A DNA stretch of 54,794 nucleotides from Lachnospiraceae bacterium UBA1766 (GCA_002314715.1 DCGY01000032.1:1-54794), one strand, 5' to 3'; positions 1-7,753 are shown, counted from the stretch's first letter. Program-made: numbers and translations. Notes: generated by a model not told the origin, from the letters alone.

Positions 1-2
1 CA

Positions 3-19
3 GTTGCAAATTTTGCAAC
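3..19. repeat. Perfect inverted repeat GTTGCAA-n3-TTGCAAC
   Basis: Seven-base arms separated by three bases form a 17-base palindrome about 100 bases upstream of the first gene. It could be an operator or the tail of a hairpin belonging to sequence left of the window. There is no T-tract after it, so it is not an intrinsic terminator as seen. Confidence 0.3.
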
Positions 20-116
20 AGTTCAGGGCTTGTCAAGTAAAGGAACAAGAAAAAAATCAAATAGTTAGGGATATTTCGTAGGTATGCGTCAGAATCTATA
101 CGAGGGGAAAATTGCT

Positions 117-980
117 ATGAAAAAGTGGGGAATCGCAGCAGGTGTAGGCTTGCTTCTTTGCGGAGCATTGATTTTCATGAATCTGTTCTTTCGAGAGGGC
201 GACCTTGACAAGGCAGAGGTGAACCGGTCCAGAGTCACCTTTCAATACCGGAAAGCAAAGCTGGAGGACAGCAGTCTGGTAGAATTAATCAAATGCGTTT
301 ATGATGCGGAAGGTCTTCATGTGTATCTGAAAAATCCTCAGGTAACCGAGAAGGCAGCGATTACCTGCTATGATAAAGAGTATTATAAGATGGATAACGA
401 TTGGAAGTTCACTTTTGCTGAGGATCATTTCACAATTTCCGGCGGTGATACTTATCAGATTAGAGGGTTGGCAATTGGTTACATTCAATTGCGCGAACTG
501 GCTTCGAAGCAGTATACACTTTTGGAGTATACCTATGCGTATGATATCGGACCTATGTTGGTGTATGGAGATCCCTATGCTTTCTATACCGAACGAGAAT
601 TGGAAGAACAAAAGCAAGAGGAGATGGAGTATTTTACAAAACTGTCTACACCCGGTGTGTTTGAGGAATTAGAAGGTGTATGGGTTAGCGAGGAAAATCC
701 GGAGATGATGCTTAGCTTTGGGTATGACGAAGAGAAGGGAAAGCATTTCATCCACTATACCAGGAAAATAAAGGGGGCTTCTGAGGCGACCCTTTTCGAA
801 GATAATTTGCTCTTTATATCCGAACAAAAATCCGGAATGCATGGCAATGTTTTGTATGTAGCCTATGGTAGACGAAACCACGGCAAACAAGCTTTTGTGG
901 TATTTTCGGAGGATAGGAAATCCATCACGTTCAATAAGAATCCCGGTTTGACTTATGTGAGAGCAAATCCGAAACAATAA
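117..980 (+). CDS. Membrane-anchored protein of unknown function
   Basis: I do not recognise the family. The ATG at 117 is preferred over the upstream ATG at 84 because it has a GAGGGGA ribosome binding site about 7 bases before it and begins a Lys-rich N terminus (MKKWGIAAG). The protein is then 287 aa. Residues 5-25 form one hydrophobic segment that looks like a signal anchor; the LLLCG stretch is a poor lipobox, so an uncleaved anchor is more likely. The rest is hydrophilic, rich in Tyr, Glu and Phe, and would lie outside the membrane. The second half alternates beta-like strands. It is separated from the next gene by a 490-base regulatory region and seems monocistronic in this window. No catalytic motif is visible. 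Confidence 0.75.
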   Translation: MKKWGIAAGVGLLLCGALIFMNLFFREGDLDKAEVNRSRVTFQYRKAKLEDSSLVELIKCVYDAEGLHVYLKNPQVTEKAAITCYDKEYYKMDNDWKFTFAEDHFTISGGDTYQIRGLAIGYIQLRELASKQYTLLEYTYAYDIGPMLVYGDPYAFYTERELEEQKQEEMEYFTKLSTPGVFEELEGVWVSEENPEMMLSFGYDEEKGKHFIHYTRKIKGASEATLFEDNLLFISEQKSGMHGNVLYVAYGRRNHGKQAFVVFSEDRKSITFNKNPGLTYVRANPKQ

Positions 981-1099
981 GACAGACCGAATCGCATCAT
1001 GCAAGGCGCCATTTCCGGTCGAAGAAGCGGTTTGCGTGCTTCCTTGCCTGTCAGAGAGAGTTTTTCTGTGGAATGAACAGGGATGAAATGAGAAATCAA

Positions 1100-1128
1100 T
1101 TGACTTCAGCGCTTTAGCGTGCTACACT
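1100..1128 (+). promoter_or_regulatory. Sigma-A-type promoter for the T-box operon
   Basis: TTGACT (1100-1105) and TACACT (1123-1128) are separated by 17 bases and lie just before the T-box leader. Transcription would start near 1135. Nothing else is evident between the preceding stop codon at 980 and this promoter. Confidence 0.65.
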
Positions 1129-1134
1129 AATAAT

Positions 1135-1418
1135 ACAAATCTCATATAGGAAAACTTTTGATTAAGAGAAGTAGGCATTTCTCGATGCGCACAGAGAGTC
1201 GTGGAGGGTGGAAGCACGATAGTTAGAGGATGATCGAATGGACTTATGAAGGTGGTAGGAACAGGCGCAGTATACTTAGTAATGACCAACGGAGGCTCCC
1301 CGTTACAGGAGAATGCGTATTGACAGATATGCAGTAAGAGATTGTACACTTGTGTACGAACAAAGGTGGCACCGCGATAATTCGCCCTTATAATCGAAAG
1401 ATTATAGGGGCTTTTTTT
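1135..1418 (+). promoter_or_regulatory. Tryptophan T-box riboswitch (specifier UGG)
   Basis: The leader has the hallmarks of a T-box. An AGTA S-turn element lies at 1170-1173, and a distal loop resembling GGTGGAA at 1206-1212. The specifier side GAA-TGG-A at 1236-1242 gives UGG, the Trp codon. The T-box sequence AAGGTGGCACCGCG lies at 1363-1376, and its GGTGGCACC core would pair with the CCA end of uncharged tRNA to form the antiterminator. A terminator hairpin follows. By family knowledge, uncharged tRNA-Trp lets transcription enter the three-gene operon downstream. The T-box call is firm; the specifier assignment comes from the position of the GAA-NNN-A signature and is fairly firm. Confidence 0.92.
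1384..1418 (+). terminator. T-box attenuator terminator
   Basis: CCCTTATAATC pairs with GATTATAGGGG around a GAAA loop, followed by seven T residues. Its 5' arm lies just after the T-box sequence, so it is the alternative to the antiterminator fold. Confidence 0.9.
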
Positions 1419-1470
1419 ATGCAAAAAACTATATTTTATTGGAATCGAGGTATTCCGAAAGGAGAAAAAG

Positions 1471-2493
1471 ATGTATAAAGACATTTTGGGCAAGCTTACC
1501 AGAAAAGAAAATTTAACAGAGGCAGATGTATACGAGATCATTAATGACATCAACGAAGACAAACTTTCAGAGGGCCAAATCTGTGGATTTCTTGTAGCAC
1601 TTCTGATGAAGGGAACTACTTTAGAAGAGACCGCATATATTGCAAATGCTATGAGAAGCGTATGTGTACCTCTTAAGCCCCAGGTTGCTTCCGAGATGAT
1701 GGATACCTGCGGAACCGGTGGCGGACTTAGTACCTACAACATTTCTACGGCTACTGCAATTATTGCTGCAGCTGCAGGCATTCCGATTGCAAAGCACGGA
1801 AGCCGCTCCATCTCCAGCCTTTCAGGAAGCGCTGATGTATTGGAGGCGCTCGGCGTAAATATTAACATTACACCCGCACAGGCAGAGGAACTGATTGAGA
1901 AAATCAATATTGCATTTATCTATGCTCCGCTGTTCCATCCTGTAATGTGTAAGGTGCTTCCTCCCGAAGCAGCTCTTGGTATCAAGACGATTTTCTATAC
2001 CATTATCGGTCCCCTTATCAATCCGGCATTTGCTCCCCGTCATCTGCTCGGTGTATACAAGCCTGAGCTTCTTGATCAGGTTCCTCAGGTTGCGAAGATG
2101 GTTGGTTATACGAAAGCGATGTTTGTTCACGGCACGGATGGATTGGATGAAATTTCACTTCTCGGCGAAACACAGATTGTTGAACTGAAGGATGGCGAGT
2201 TTAAACGTTACACCATTACTCCGGAACAATTCGGTTTGCAGAGATGTACTCTTGAGGATATCAAGACCGGTACACCTGATGTGAATGCAGCAACTATCCG
2301 CGGCATTTTCGAGGGAAAGATTGACGGACCCAGAAAGGATGCAGTTATTCTGAATGCAGCCGGAGCCCTGGTTGTAGGTGACAAGGCAGTTGATTTTGCA
2401 GATGGTATCACGAAGGTTCGTGAGATTATCGACAGCGGCGCTGCTTTGAAGAAGTTAAATGAGTTGGTTGAGCTTTCCAATTCTTTCAAATAA
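1471..2493 (+). CDS. TrpD-family phosphoribosyltransferase, divergent
   Basis: The 340-aa length and whole fold match anthranilate phosphoribosyltransferase, which joins PRPP and anthranilate in tryptophan synthesis. The PRPP loop CGTGG is at 80-84, the KHG motif at 108-110, SGSADVLEALG at 118-128, and the metal-binding DGLDE at 223-227. Several otherwise conserved residues are changed. GTGGD is GTGGG, KHGNR is KHGSR (Ser111), and the anthranilate-binding Arg in the (V)R-x-x-LGIRT region is Glu166, with Lys instead of Arg at 172. The segment TIF-NILGPL also carries one extra residue. The PRPP site therefore looks intact while the acceptor pocket does not. It could be a diverged true TrpD or an enzyme for another acceptor. 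It is first in the T-box operon, with ribosome binding site AAAGGAGAA before ATG 1471. Confidence 0.85.
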   Translation: MYKDILGKLTRKENLTEADVYEIINDINEDKLSEGQICGFLVALLMKGTTLEETAYIANAMRSVCVPLKPQVASEMMDTCGTGGGLSTYNISTATAIIAAAAGIPIAKHGSRSISSLSGSADVLEALGVNINITPAQAEELIEKINIAFIYAPLFHPVMCKVLPPEAALGIKTIFYTIIGPLINPAFAPRHLLGVYKPELLDQVPQVAKMVGYTKAMFVHGTDGLDEISLLGETQIVELKDGEFKRYTITPEQFGLQRCTLEDIKTGTPDVNAATIRGIFEGKIDGPRKDAVILNAAGALVVGDKAVDFADGITKVREIIDSGAALKKLNELVELSNSFK

Positions 2494-2515
2494 GAGTTGA
2501 TACTGGAGAATAATT

Positions 2516-3871
2516 ATGCGATTTTTGGATGCCCTTAAGGCTGCAAAAAATGACAAAAGGAATATCGTTATTCCGGATATTAAATGTTACTCTCCCAAAG
2601 AAGGCGATTTGATGCGCGGAAGAAATCCTGTCGACTATGCGGTAAAATTGCAGGCGGCGGGAGCGCCCGTGCTTAGTGTTGTTACCGAAGAGAGGGAATT
2701 CCATGGGTCGCTGCAGATGCTGCGACGGATAGCTGCGACAGTTCAGGTTCCCATTCTTCGAAAGGATTTTATTCACACCCGCCGGGAACTCATTGAGACG
2801 AAGGAAGCCGGAGCATCGGCAATCTTACTGATGTGCTCCTGTCTGGAAAGGGAGGAGCTGATTTCCCTTTATGAACAGGCAATTGAGATTGGATTAGATC
2901 CCTTTGTGGAGACGCATGTAAAAGAAGATTTTGAACTGGTAAATCTTTTGGGCGCAAAACTGGTGGGAATCAACAATCGTGATATCCTGGTTTTGGAACG
3001 GGATGACGGGGATGTAAACAACACAGTATCTTTGGCTGAATATGCTCCGAGAGACGCGTTTCTTGTGACGGAGAGTTCCATCAAAAACCCGGATCAGGTT
3101 CGTGCCGCCATTGCTGCCGGTGCAGATGCTGCCCTGGTTGGTACCGCAATATTGAATGCGGAATATACCGAAGCGTTTTATAAAATGATGTGCCGAAAAG
3201 TAAGTCTCAAAATCTGTGGACTTATGAATAAAGAGGATATTGAGAAGTGTGTTCGTCTGGGAGTAGACAGAATCGGGTTGGTGGTAGAGTATCCGCTTCA
3301 GGTCCCCTGGAATTTGTGCGCCGAAACTGCAGCAGAGCTTCGAAAATCAATTCCGGCGGGCTATCAGGCGTGCATGGTTACCGGTGGAAGCACAGAGGAG
3401 ATCATGCTTCGCTGTGACAGGGTGAAGCCCGATGTGTTACAGCTTCATTATAAGGAGACGATTTCGCAGACGGAAAAGCTGGTGTCCCTTTGCAAGGGAC
3501 AGGGAATTGAGGTCATCAAGACAGTTCCTATGACCAAAGAGGCCTGCGAAGAACAGTTTGGCACATGCGAAATGGAAGATGTTTTGACAATGATTAATCA
3601 GTCATCTCTGGGGGAGATATTGGTGGATCCAAGGCATGGGAAAGATATCGCCTCCAAGTGTCTGAAATTGGATGTGGAGCTTGCCAAACGCATTATCGCC
3701 CTTTCCGGGAAAAAGGTGATTATAGCAGGAGGATTGCGTGCGGAGAATTTGGCCGAAGCAATTGCTGCGACCGGCTGTGTTGCTGTAGATATTATGAATG
3801 GGTCTGAGGATGCCCCCGGACAGAAGAACGAAACCTATATCAAAGAAATGATTGAAGTACTGGAGTTGTGA
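2516..3871 (+). CDS. TrpC-TrpF fusion protein, divergent (IGP synthase / PRA isomerase-like)
   Basis: The protein has 451 aa and two TIM-barrel halves in the TrpC-TrpF order. In the TrpC half (1-225) the indole-glycerol-phosphate synthase residues are mostly present: Lys23 in DIKCYSP, Lys83 in LRKDF, Glu132 in VETH, Asn153 in GINNRD and Glu186-Ser187. The usual Glu of AEIK is Asp21. In the TrpF half (229-451), KICG with Cys234 and Asp370 (ILVD) keep the acid/base pair of phosphoribosylanthranilate isomerase. The following GGTG/GGSG phosphate loop is replaced by HGKDIAS, and the C-terminal SSGVE is MNGSE. Substrate handling in the TrpF half is thus likely altered. It starts 22 bases after the TrpD-like gene and overlaps the PsuG-like gene by one base, which shows co-translation. 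Confidence 0.82.
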   Translation: MRFLDALKAAKNDKRNIVIPDIKCYSPKEGDLMRGRNPVDYAVKLQAAGAPVLSVVTEEREFHGSLQMLRRIAATVQVPILRKDFIHTRRELIETKEAGASAILLMCSCLEREELISLYEQAIEIGLDPFVETHVKEDFELVNLLGAKLVGINNRDILVLERDDGDVNNTVSLAEYAPRDAFLVTESSIKNPDQVRAAIAAGADAALVGTAILNAEYTEAFYKMMCRKVSLKICGLMNKEDIEKCVRLGVDRIGLVVEYPLQVPWNLCAETAAELRKSIPAGYQACMVTGGSTEEIMLRCDRVKPDVLQLHYKETISQTEKLVSLCKGQGIEVIKTVPMTKEACEEQFGTCEMEDVLTMINQSSLGEILVDPRHGKDIASKCLKLDVELAKRIIALSGKKVIIAGGLRAENLAEAIAATGCVAVDIMNGSEDAPGQKNETYIKEMIEVLEL

Positions 3872-4782
3872 TGAAAACATTGGAATGCATAACCTACTCA
3901 GATGAAGTCTCAAAGGCCTTGGCGGAAGGAAAACCGGTGGTGGCAATAGAGTCGGCAGGCACCTTTGAAGCATTTCCTTATCCACAAAATCTGGAAGTGG
4001 CGAACCGGGTAATGGATAGTGTTAGGAGAGCCGGTGCTGTTCCTGCCTATATCGCCGTAATCGGTGGCTCGGTCAAGGTTGGAATGGAGCAGAATGAGGC
4101 GGAATACATAGCGAATCCGAAGAAACCGCTAATCAAGGCATCCAGAAGGGATATCCCCATTCTGATTGCAAAAAAAATGGACGCCCTTACCTCTGTGGCC
4201 GCTGCAATGTTGGTTGCTGATATGGCAGGAATCAAAGTGGTTACAGGCGGCGGTATCGGAGGCGTACACAGAGGTGCGCCCACTACCTTTGATATTTCTG
4301 CGGACTTGCTGGAATTCGGAAAAAGCAACGTGATTGTTGTCTGCTCAGGAGCAAAGTCTATTCTGGATCTAAAGCTTACCATGGAATATCTGGAGACGCA
4401 GTCGGTCAGTATCGTCGGATATCGGACAAAAGAACTGCCGGCATATATGGCAATTCACAGTGGTTGCAAACTGGACTACAGCGTGGAAACCCCGGAAGAA
4501 GCAGCAACCTGTTTTTTGGCCAAAAAGAAGCTGGGACTACCCGGAGGCTTGCTGGTGACAAATCCAATCGATGTGAACTTTGCGGTCGACTCCGATCAGA
4601 TGAATGCAGCGATAGACAAGGCTGTGAAAATGGCGGAAGAAAACGGCATCGAAGGCAAGATTATTACAAAATATATTATGGACATAGTGAAGCAGGAAAT
4701 GGGCGAGGATTCTACCGAGGCAAGCATCCATATGAATGTGGACAATGCTTCGTTGGCAGCAAAGATTGCGTGTGCAATATAA
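3871..4782 (+). CDS. PsuG-family C-glycosidase (pseudouridine-5'-phosphate glycosidase-like)
   Basis: The 303-aa protein aligns over its full length with PsuG, which reversibly joins ribose 5-phosphate and uracil through a C-C bond. Catalytic residues are present: Glu27 (AIES), Lys89 (KASRRD), His133 in GGIGGVHRGA, the metal ligand Asp141 (TFDISADL), and the Schiff-base Lys162 (GAKSILD). The usual ESTIISHGMP segment near the base site is ESAGTFEAFP, and TTVAST is TSVAAA. A different base or aglycone is therefore likely. The ATG at 3871 overlaps the previous stop (TGATGA); an in-frame GTG at 3868 is less likely. No pseudouridine kinase or pseudouridine transporter gene is nearby, unlike normal psu operons. 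It is the last gene of the T-box operon and is followed by a terminator. Confidence 0.85.
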   Translation: MKTLECITYSDEVSKALAEGKPVVAIESAGTFEAFPYPQNLEVANRVMDSVRRAGAVPAYIAVIGGSVKVGMEQNEAEYIANPKKPLIKASRRDIPILIAKKMDALTSVAAAMLVADMAGIKVVTGGGIGGVHRGAPTTFDISADLLEFGKSNVIVVCSGAKSILDLKLTMEYLETQSVSIVGYRTKELPAYMAIHSGCKLDYSVETPEEAATCFLAKKKLGLPGGLLVTNPIDVNFAVDSDQMNAAIDKAVKMAEENGIEGKIITKYIMDIVKQEMGEDSTEASIHMNVDNASLAAKIACAI

Positions 4783-4800
4783 AAGAAACTCAAAAAATCA

Positions 4801-4843
4801 GGGACTGATGTACGATAAAAATGGTATACATTAGTCCTTTTTT
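4801..4843 (+). terminator. Intrinsic terminator of the T-box operon
   Basis: GGGACTGATGTAC pairs with GTATACATTAGTCC (one G-T pair), followed by six T residues. It lies 19 bases after the PsuG-like stop codon. Confidence 0.85.
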
Positions 4844-5165
4844 GTGGGAAAATAAACTTATCAGAAAAGATAAATATTATTTTTATGTAAAAACGGATAT
4901 TTCTGCATTATGAATATACCCAAGGTGTGTTATATTATTTATGAGGAACAGAGATTGAAGAAAGGGATTTGGTAAGGCCAATCGACGAGGGGAAAAAGAT
5001 GCGCAGGAATTATCCTGAATTTACAGGATACACCAAGCGGTGAAAAAGCCCGGGTATATCGCAAGGCGCTTCAGACAGACTCAAAAGAAAAAGACATAAA
5101 CACCTATTTTACGATGTAAAAGAACCTTTGCATATAGAAAAAAGCCCATGTAAAAGTCTAATTGC
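4844..5165. other. Gene-free stretch with no recognised element
   Basis: This AT-rich region holds no ORF longer than about 20 codons. A ribosome-binding-like GAGGGG at 4988-4993 precedes an ATG (4999) that encodes only 14 residues, MRRNYPEFTGYTKR, before a stop. A second overlapping frame then reads a short basic peptide. This could be a leader peptide, a decayed gene or chance. I compared it by eye with common riboswitch cores (THF, c-di-GMP, SAM, FMN, cobalamin) and found no match. Confidence 0.3.
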
Positions 5166-5193
5166 TTGTGAAATGTAGGAACTTTGGTAAGAT
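5166..5193 (+). promoter_or_regulatory. Probable promoter of the XRE regulator gene
   Basis: TTGTGA (5166-5171) and TAAGAT (5188-5193) are separated by 16 bases. They lie 23 bases before the ATG, with an AAGGAGGA ribosome binding site between. Confidence 0.45.
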
Positions 5194-5216
5194 GAACACG
5201 TAAGGAGGAACAAAAA

Positions 5217-5798
5217 ATGAAGTTAGGACAAGCAATCGTGGAAATTCGTAAAAAAAATGAATTGACACAGGAAGAATTCGCAAAAGAATTCTGTGTAACA
5301 AGACAAACCGTATCAAATTGGGAAAATGGAAAGAGTTATCCGGATTTGGTAACCCTGATTAAAATCAGTGATACCTACGGATTTTCTCTGGACTATATGC
5401 TGAAGGAGGACAAAGACATGACAGAAGCAATGAACAAAAGTATTCAATTAGGAAGAGAAGCAAAAGAAAGACAAAAGAAAAATTTGTATTTTGGTTTGGT
5501 AGGTTGTATAGCATGCCTGTTGATGTCAGGCGTGACATTTATGGATGGTGGTAGCACATTGGTGATTGTTGCCTGGGGATTTTGTGCCTTGTTGAATGTA
5601 CCATCCGTTTTGGAAGGTTTGAAAGCATACCGACAGACAGAATTAAATATTAAGCCAATGGAACAAGCAGACGTGGATATGGTAAAACAATTGTTACAGC
5701 GTGATATGCGTCCTGCAGCAATTAAAGTAGTAAGAAAAAAGACCGGCCTGGGATTGGTTGAAGCGACAGCATTGGTTGACGAGATAAAGAATAGCTAA
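5217..5798 (+). CDS. XRE-family HTH regulator with two TM helices and an L7/L12-like C terminus
   Basis: The protein has 193 aa in three parts. Residues 3-62 are a Cro/CI-type helix-turn-helix; the segment LTQEEFAKEFCVTRQTVSNW is typical of Firmicutes XRE regulators. Residues 90-109 and 114-133 are two hydrophobic helices, so the protein should sit in the membrane with the DNA-binding head in the cytoplasm. Residues 152-192 resemble the C-terminal domain of ribosomal protein L7/L12 (IKVVRKKTGLGLVEA compared with IKvVReiTGLGLKEA). That domain binds GTPase factors in ribosomes; its role here is unknown. It seems monocistronic, with a strong AAGGAGGA ribosome binding site. Confidence 0.88.
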   Translation: MKLGQAIVEIRKKNELTQEEFAKEFCVTRQTVSNWENGKSYPDLVTLIKISDTYGFSLDYMLKEDKDMTEAMNKSIQLGREAKERQKKNLYFGLVGCIACLLMSGVTFMDGGSTLVIVAWGFCALLNVPSVLEGLKAYRQTELNIKPMEQADVDMVKQLLQRDMRPAAIKVVRKKTGLGLVEATALVDEIKNS

Positions 5799-5852
5799 TG
5801 CAGATAGAAATGTAATTTTGCAATTTTGTTGGTAAAAAAGTAACAAAACAGG

Positions 5853-5881
5853 TGGAAAAATTTTCGAAATCAGTTTACAAT
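5853..5881 (+). promoter_or_regulatory. Probable pgi promoter
   Basis: TGGAAA (5853-5858) and TACAAT (5876-5881) are 17 bases apart, leaving an untranslated leader of about 47 bases before pgi. Confidence 0.45.
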
Positions 5882-5933
5882 AGACTGGATATAGGCGTTT
5901 ATGGCCTAAAGATCGGAAACGGAGAACAAAATT

Positions 5934-7517
5934 ATGGCAAAATGGAATAATCTTGATACGTTAGCATCCTACAAGGCATTACAGGCTTGTAAGGGCAGTG
6001 TGGCATTACAGAGCGTGATGGCCGGAGAGAACGGCGCAAAGCGTGTAAAAGAATATAGCGTTCCTATGGCAGCAGGTATGACCTACAACTATGCGGCAAA
6101 GGAAGTTGATGAAGTAGTTTTGAACAAGCTTGCCGAGCTTGCAAAGGAAGCAGAATTGGTTGAGAAGTTCGCTGAACTTTACAACGGCGAAGTAATCAAT
6201 ACCGGTGAGAAGCGTCTGGTGCTTCATCAGATGACCCGTGGTCAGTTGGGCCAGCCGGTAACCGCTGACGGTGTAGATAAGAGAACCTTCTATGTAGAGC
6301 AGCAGAACAGAATCGCAGAATTTGCAGCAAAGGTTCACAGCGGTGAAATCTGCAATGCGGCAGGTGAGAAGTTTACCACAGTAGTTCAGATCGGTATCGG
6401 CGGAAGTGACCTTGGTCCCCGTGCAATGTATCTCGCGCTGGAGAACTGGGCAAAGAAAAACGGCACCTTCAAGATGGATGCCAAGTTTATCAGCAACGTA
6501 GATCCGGATGACGCGGCAGCAGTTTTGGCAGGAACCGATGTGGCACACGCTATTTTCGTACTGGTATCAAAATCCGGTACAACTCTTGAAACCCTTACCA
6601 ACGAGTCCTTCGTAAAGGATGCATTGGCAAAGGCAGGCTTGGATGCTTCCAAGCATATGATTGCAGTAACCAGCGAAACCTCTCCTCTTGCAAAGAGTGA
6701 TGATTACCTTGCTGCATTCTTTATGGATGATTATATCGGAGGACGTTTCTCCTCTACCTCTGCAGTAGGCGGAGCAGTTCTTTCCCTTGCTTTTGGAGCA
6801 GATGTATTTGCAAGATTCTTAAACGGTGCGGCAGCAGAAGATGAAACCGCAAAGAATGCAGATATCCGCAAGAACCCTGCAATGTTGGATGCACTGATTG
6901 GTGTTTACGAGCGTAACGTACTTGGTTATCCCGCAACTACCGTGCTTCCTTACTCTCAGGCACTTTCCCGTTTCCCTGCACATCTTCAGCAGTTGGATAT
7001 GGAGTCAAACGGTAAGTCCGTAAACCGTTTCGGTGATCCTGTAGAATATCCTACCGGACCGGTTATCTTCGGCGAGCCCGGAACCAATGGTCAGCACTCC
7101 TTCTACCAGTTATTGCATCAGGGAACCGATATTGTTCCTTTGCAGTTTATCGGCTTCAAGAACAGTCAGATTGGCACAGACGTAGATATTCAGGGCAGTA
7201 CCAGCCAGCAGAAACTTTGCGCAAACGTAGCAGCACAGATTGTTGCATTTGCTTGCGGTAAGGAAGATGCGAACAGCAATAAGAGCTTCAAGGGTGGTCG
7301 TCCTTCCAGCATTATTATCGGAGAAAAACTGGATCCCGAAACACTTGGTGCACTTCTTGCACACTTTGAAAACAAGATCATGTTCCAGGGCTTCTTATGG
7401 AATATCAACAGCTTCGACCAGGAAGGTGTACAGCTTGGTAAGGTACTTGCAAAGAAAGTACTTGCGCATGAGACCGATGGTGCATTAAAGGTTTACAGTG
7501 ATTTGTTCAATATCTAA
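5934..7517 (+). CDS. pgi: Glucose-6-phosphate isomerase
   Basis: Interconverts glucose 6-phosphate and fructose 6-phosphate in glycolysis. The 527-aa length fits the longer bacterial form. The sugar-phosphate site GIGGSDLGP lies near 155-163 and SKSGTT near 213-218. The GPI signature GEPGTNGQHSFYQLLHQG contains the ring-opening His, the QQLDMESNGK segment contains the catalytic Glu, and the C-terminal QEGVQLGK holds the catalytic Lys. All key residues are present. The ATG at 5934 follows a GGAGAA ribosome binding site (5919-5928 region). It has its own promoter and terminator, so it is a single-gene transcript. Frequent GTA, GCA and GAA codons suggest high expression. Confidence 0.97.
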   Translation: MAKWNNLDTLASYKALQACKGSVALQSVMAGENGAKRVKEYSVPMAAGMTYNYAAKEVDEVVLNKLAELAKEAELVEKFAELYNGEVINTGEKRLVLHQMTRGQLGQPVTADGVDKRTFYVEQQNRIAEFAAKVHSGEICNAAGEKFTTVVQIGIGGSDLGPRAMYLALENWAKKNGTFKMDAKFISNVDPDDAAAVLAGTDVAHAIFVLVSKSGTTLETLTNESFVKDALAKAGLDASKHMIAVTSETSPLAKSDDYLAAFFMDDYIGGRFSSTSAVGGAVLSLAFGADVFARFLNGAAAEDETAKNADIRKNPAMLDALIGVYERNVLGYPATTVLPYSQALSRFPAHLQQLDMESNGKSVNRFGDPVEYPTGPVIFGEPGTNGQHSFYQLLHQGTDIVPLQFIGFKNSQIGTDVDIQGSTSQQKLCANVAAQIVAFACGKEDANSNKSFKGGRPSSIIIGEKLDPETLGALLAHFENKIMFQGFLWNINSFDQEGVQLGKVLAKKVLAHETDGALKVYSDLFNI

Positions 7518-7550
7518 GAAAAATCTTTATATTCGTCAAAAAAGATAAGG

Positions 7551-7600
7551 AAATCCCCTTGCATTATCTATGAAAACATGGATATTGCAGGGGATTTTTT
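7551..7600 (+). terminator. pgi terminator
   Basis: AAATCCCC-TTGCA pairs with TGCA-GGGGATTT in a long hairpin with an AAAA loop, followed by a T run. Confidence 0.85.
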
Positions 7601-7602
7601 CG

Positions 7603-7631
7603 TTGAAAACATTTGAAGAAAATGATAAAAT
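7603..7631 (+). promoter_or_regulatory. Probable promoter of the chemoreceptor gene
   Basis: TTGAAA (7603-7608) and TAAAAT (7626-7631) with a 17-base spacer. It looks like a sigma-A promoter; I do not see a sigma-28-type GCCGATAA box, which might have been expected for a chemotaxis gene. Confidence 0.5.
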
Positions 7632-7753
7632 AGAAGCGTCTAGAATTCATTTTTACCGGTGATTTGAAAAAATCGGCGAAGCGGAATCCGAAATGATTGT
7701 GATGGGGGAGATTTTGCCATACAGGATATCATCGGGAGAAAGAGGTGCAAAGA

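Noticed and set aside
1471..3871. Plain annotation as ordinary tryptophan biosynthesis genes trpD and trpCF
   Set aside because: Possible, but changes at near-invariant acceptor residues and the coupled C-glycosidase make the exact function uncertain, so family-level calls were given.
4960..5110. Riboswitch upstream of the XRE regulator
   Set aside because: No match by eye to THF, c-di-GMP, SAM, FMN or cobalamin cores, no clear nested stems, and it is separated from the gene by a likely promoter.
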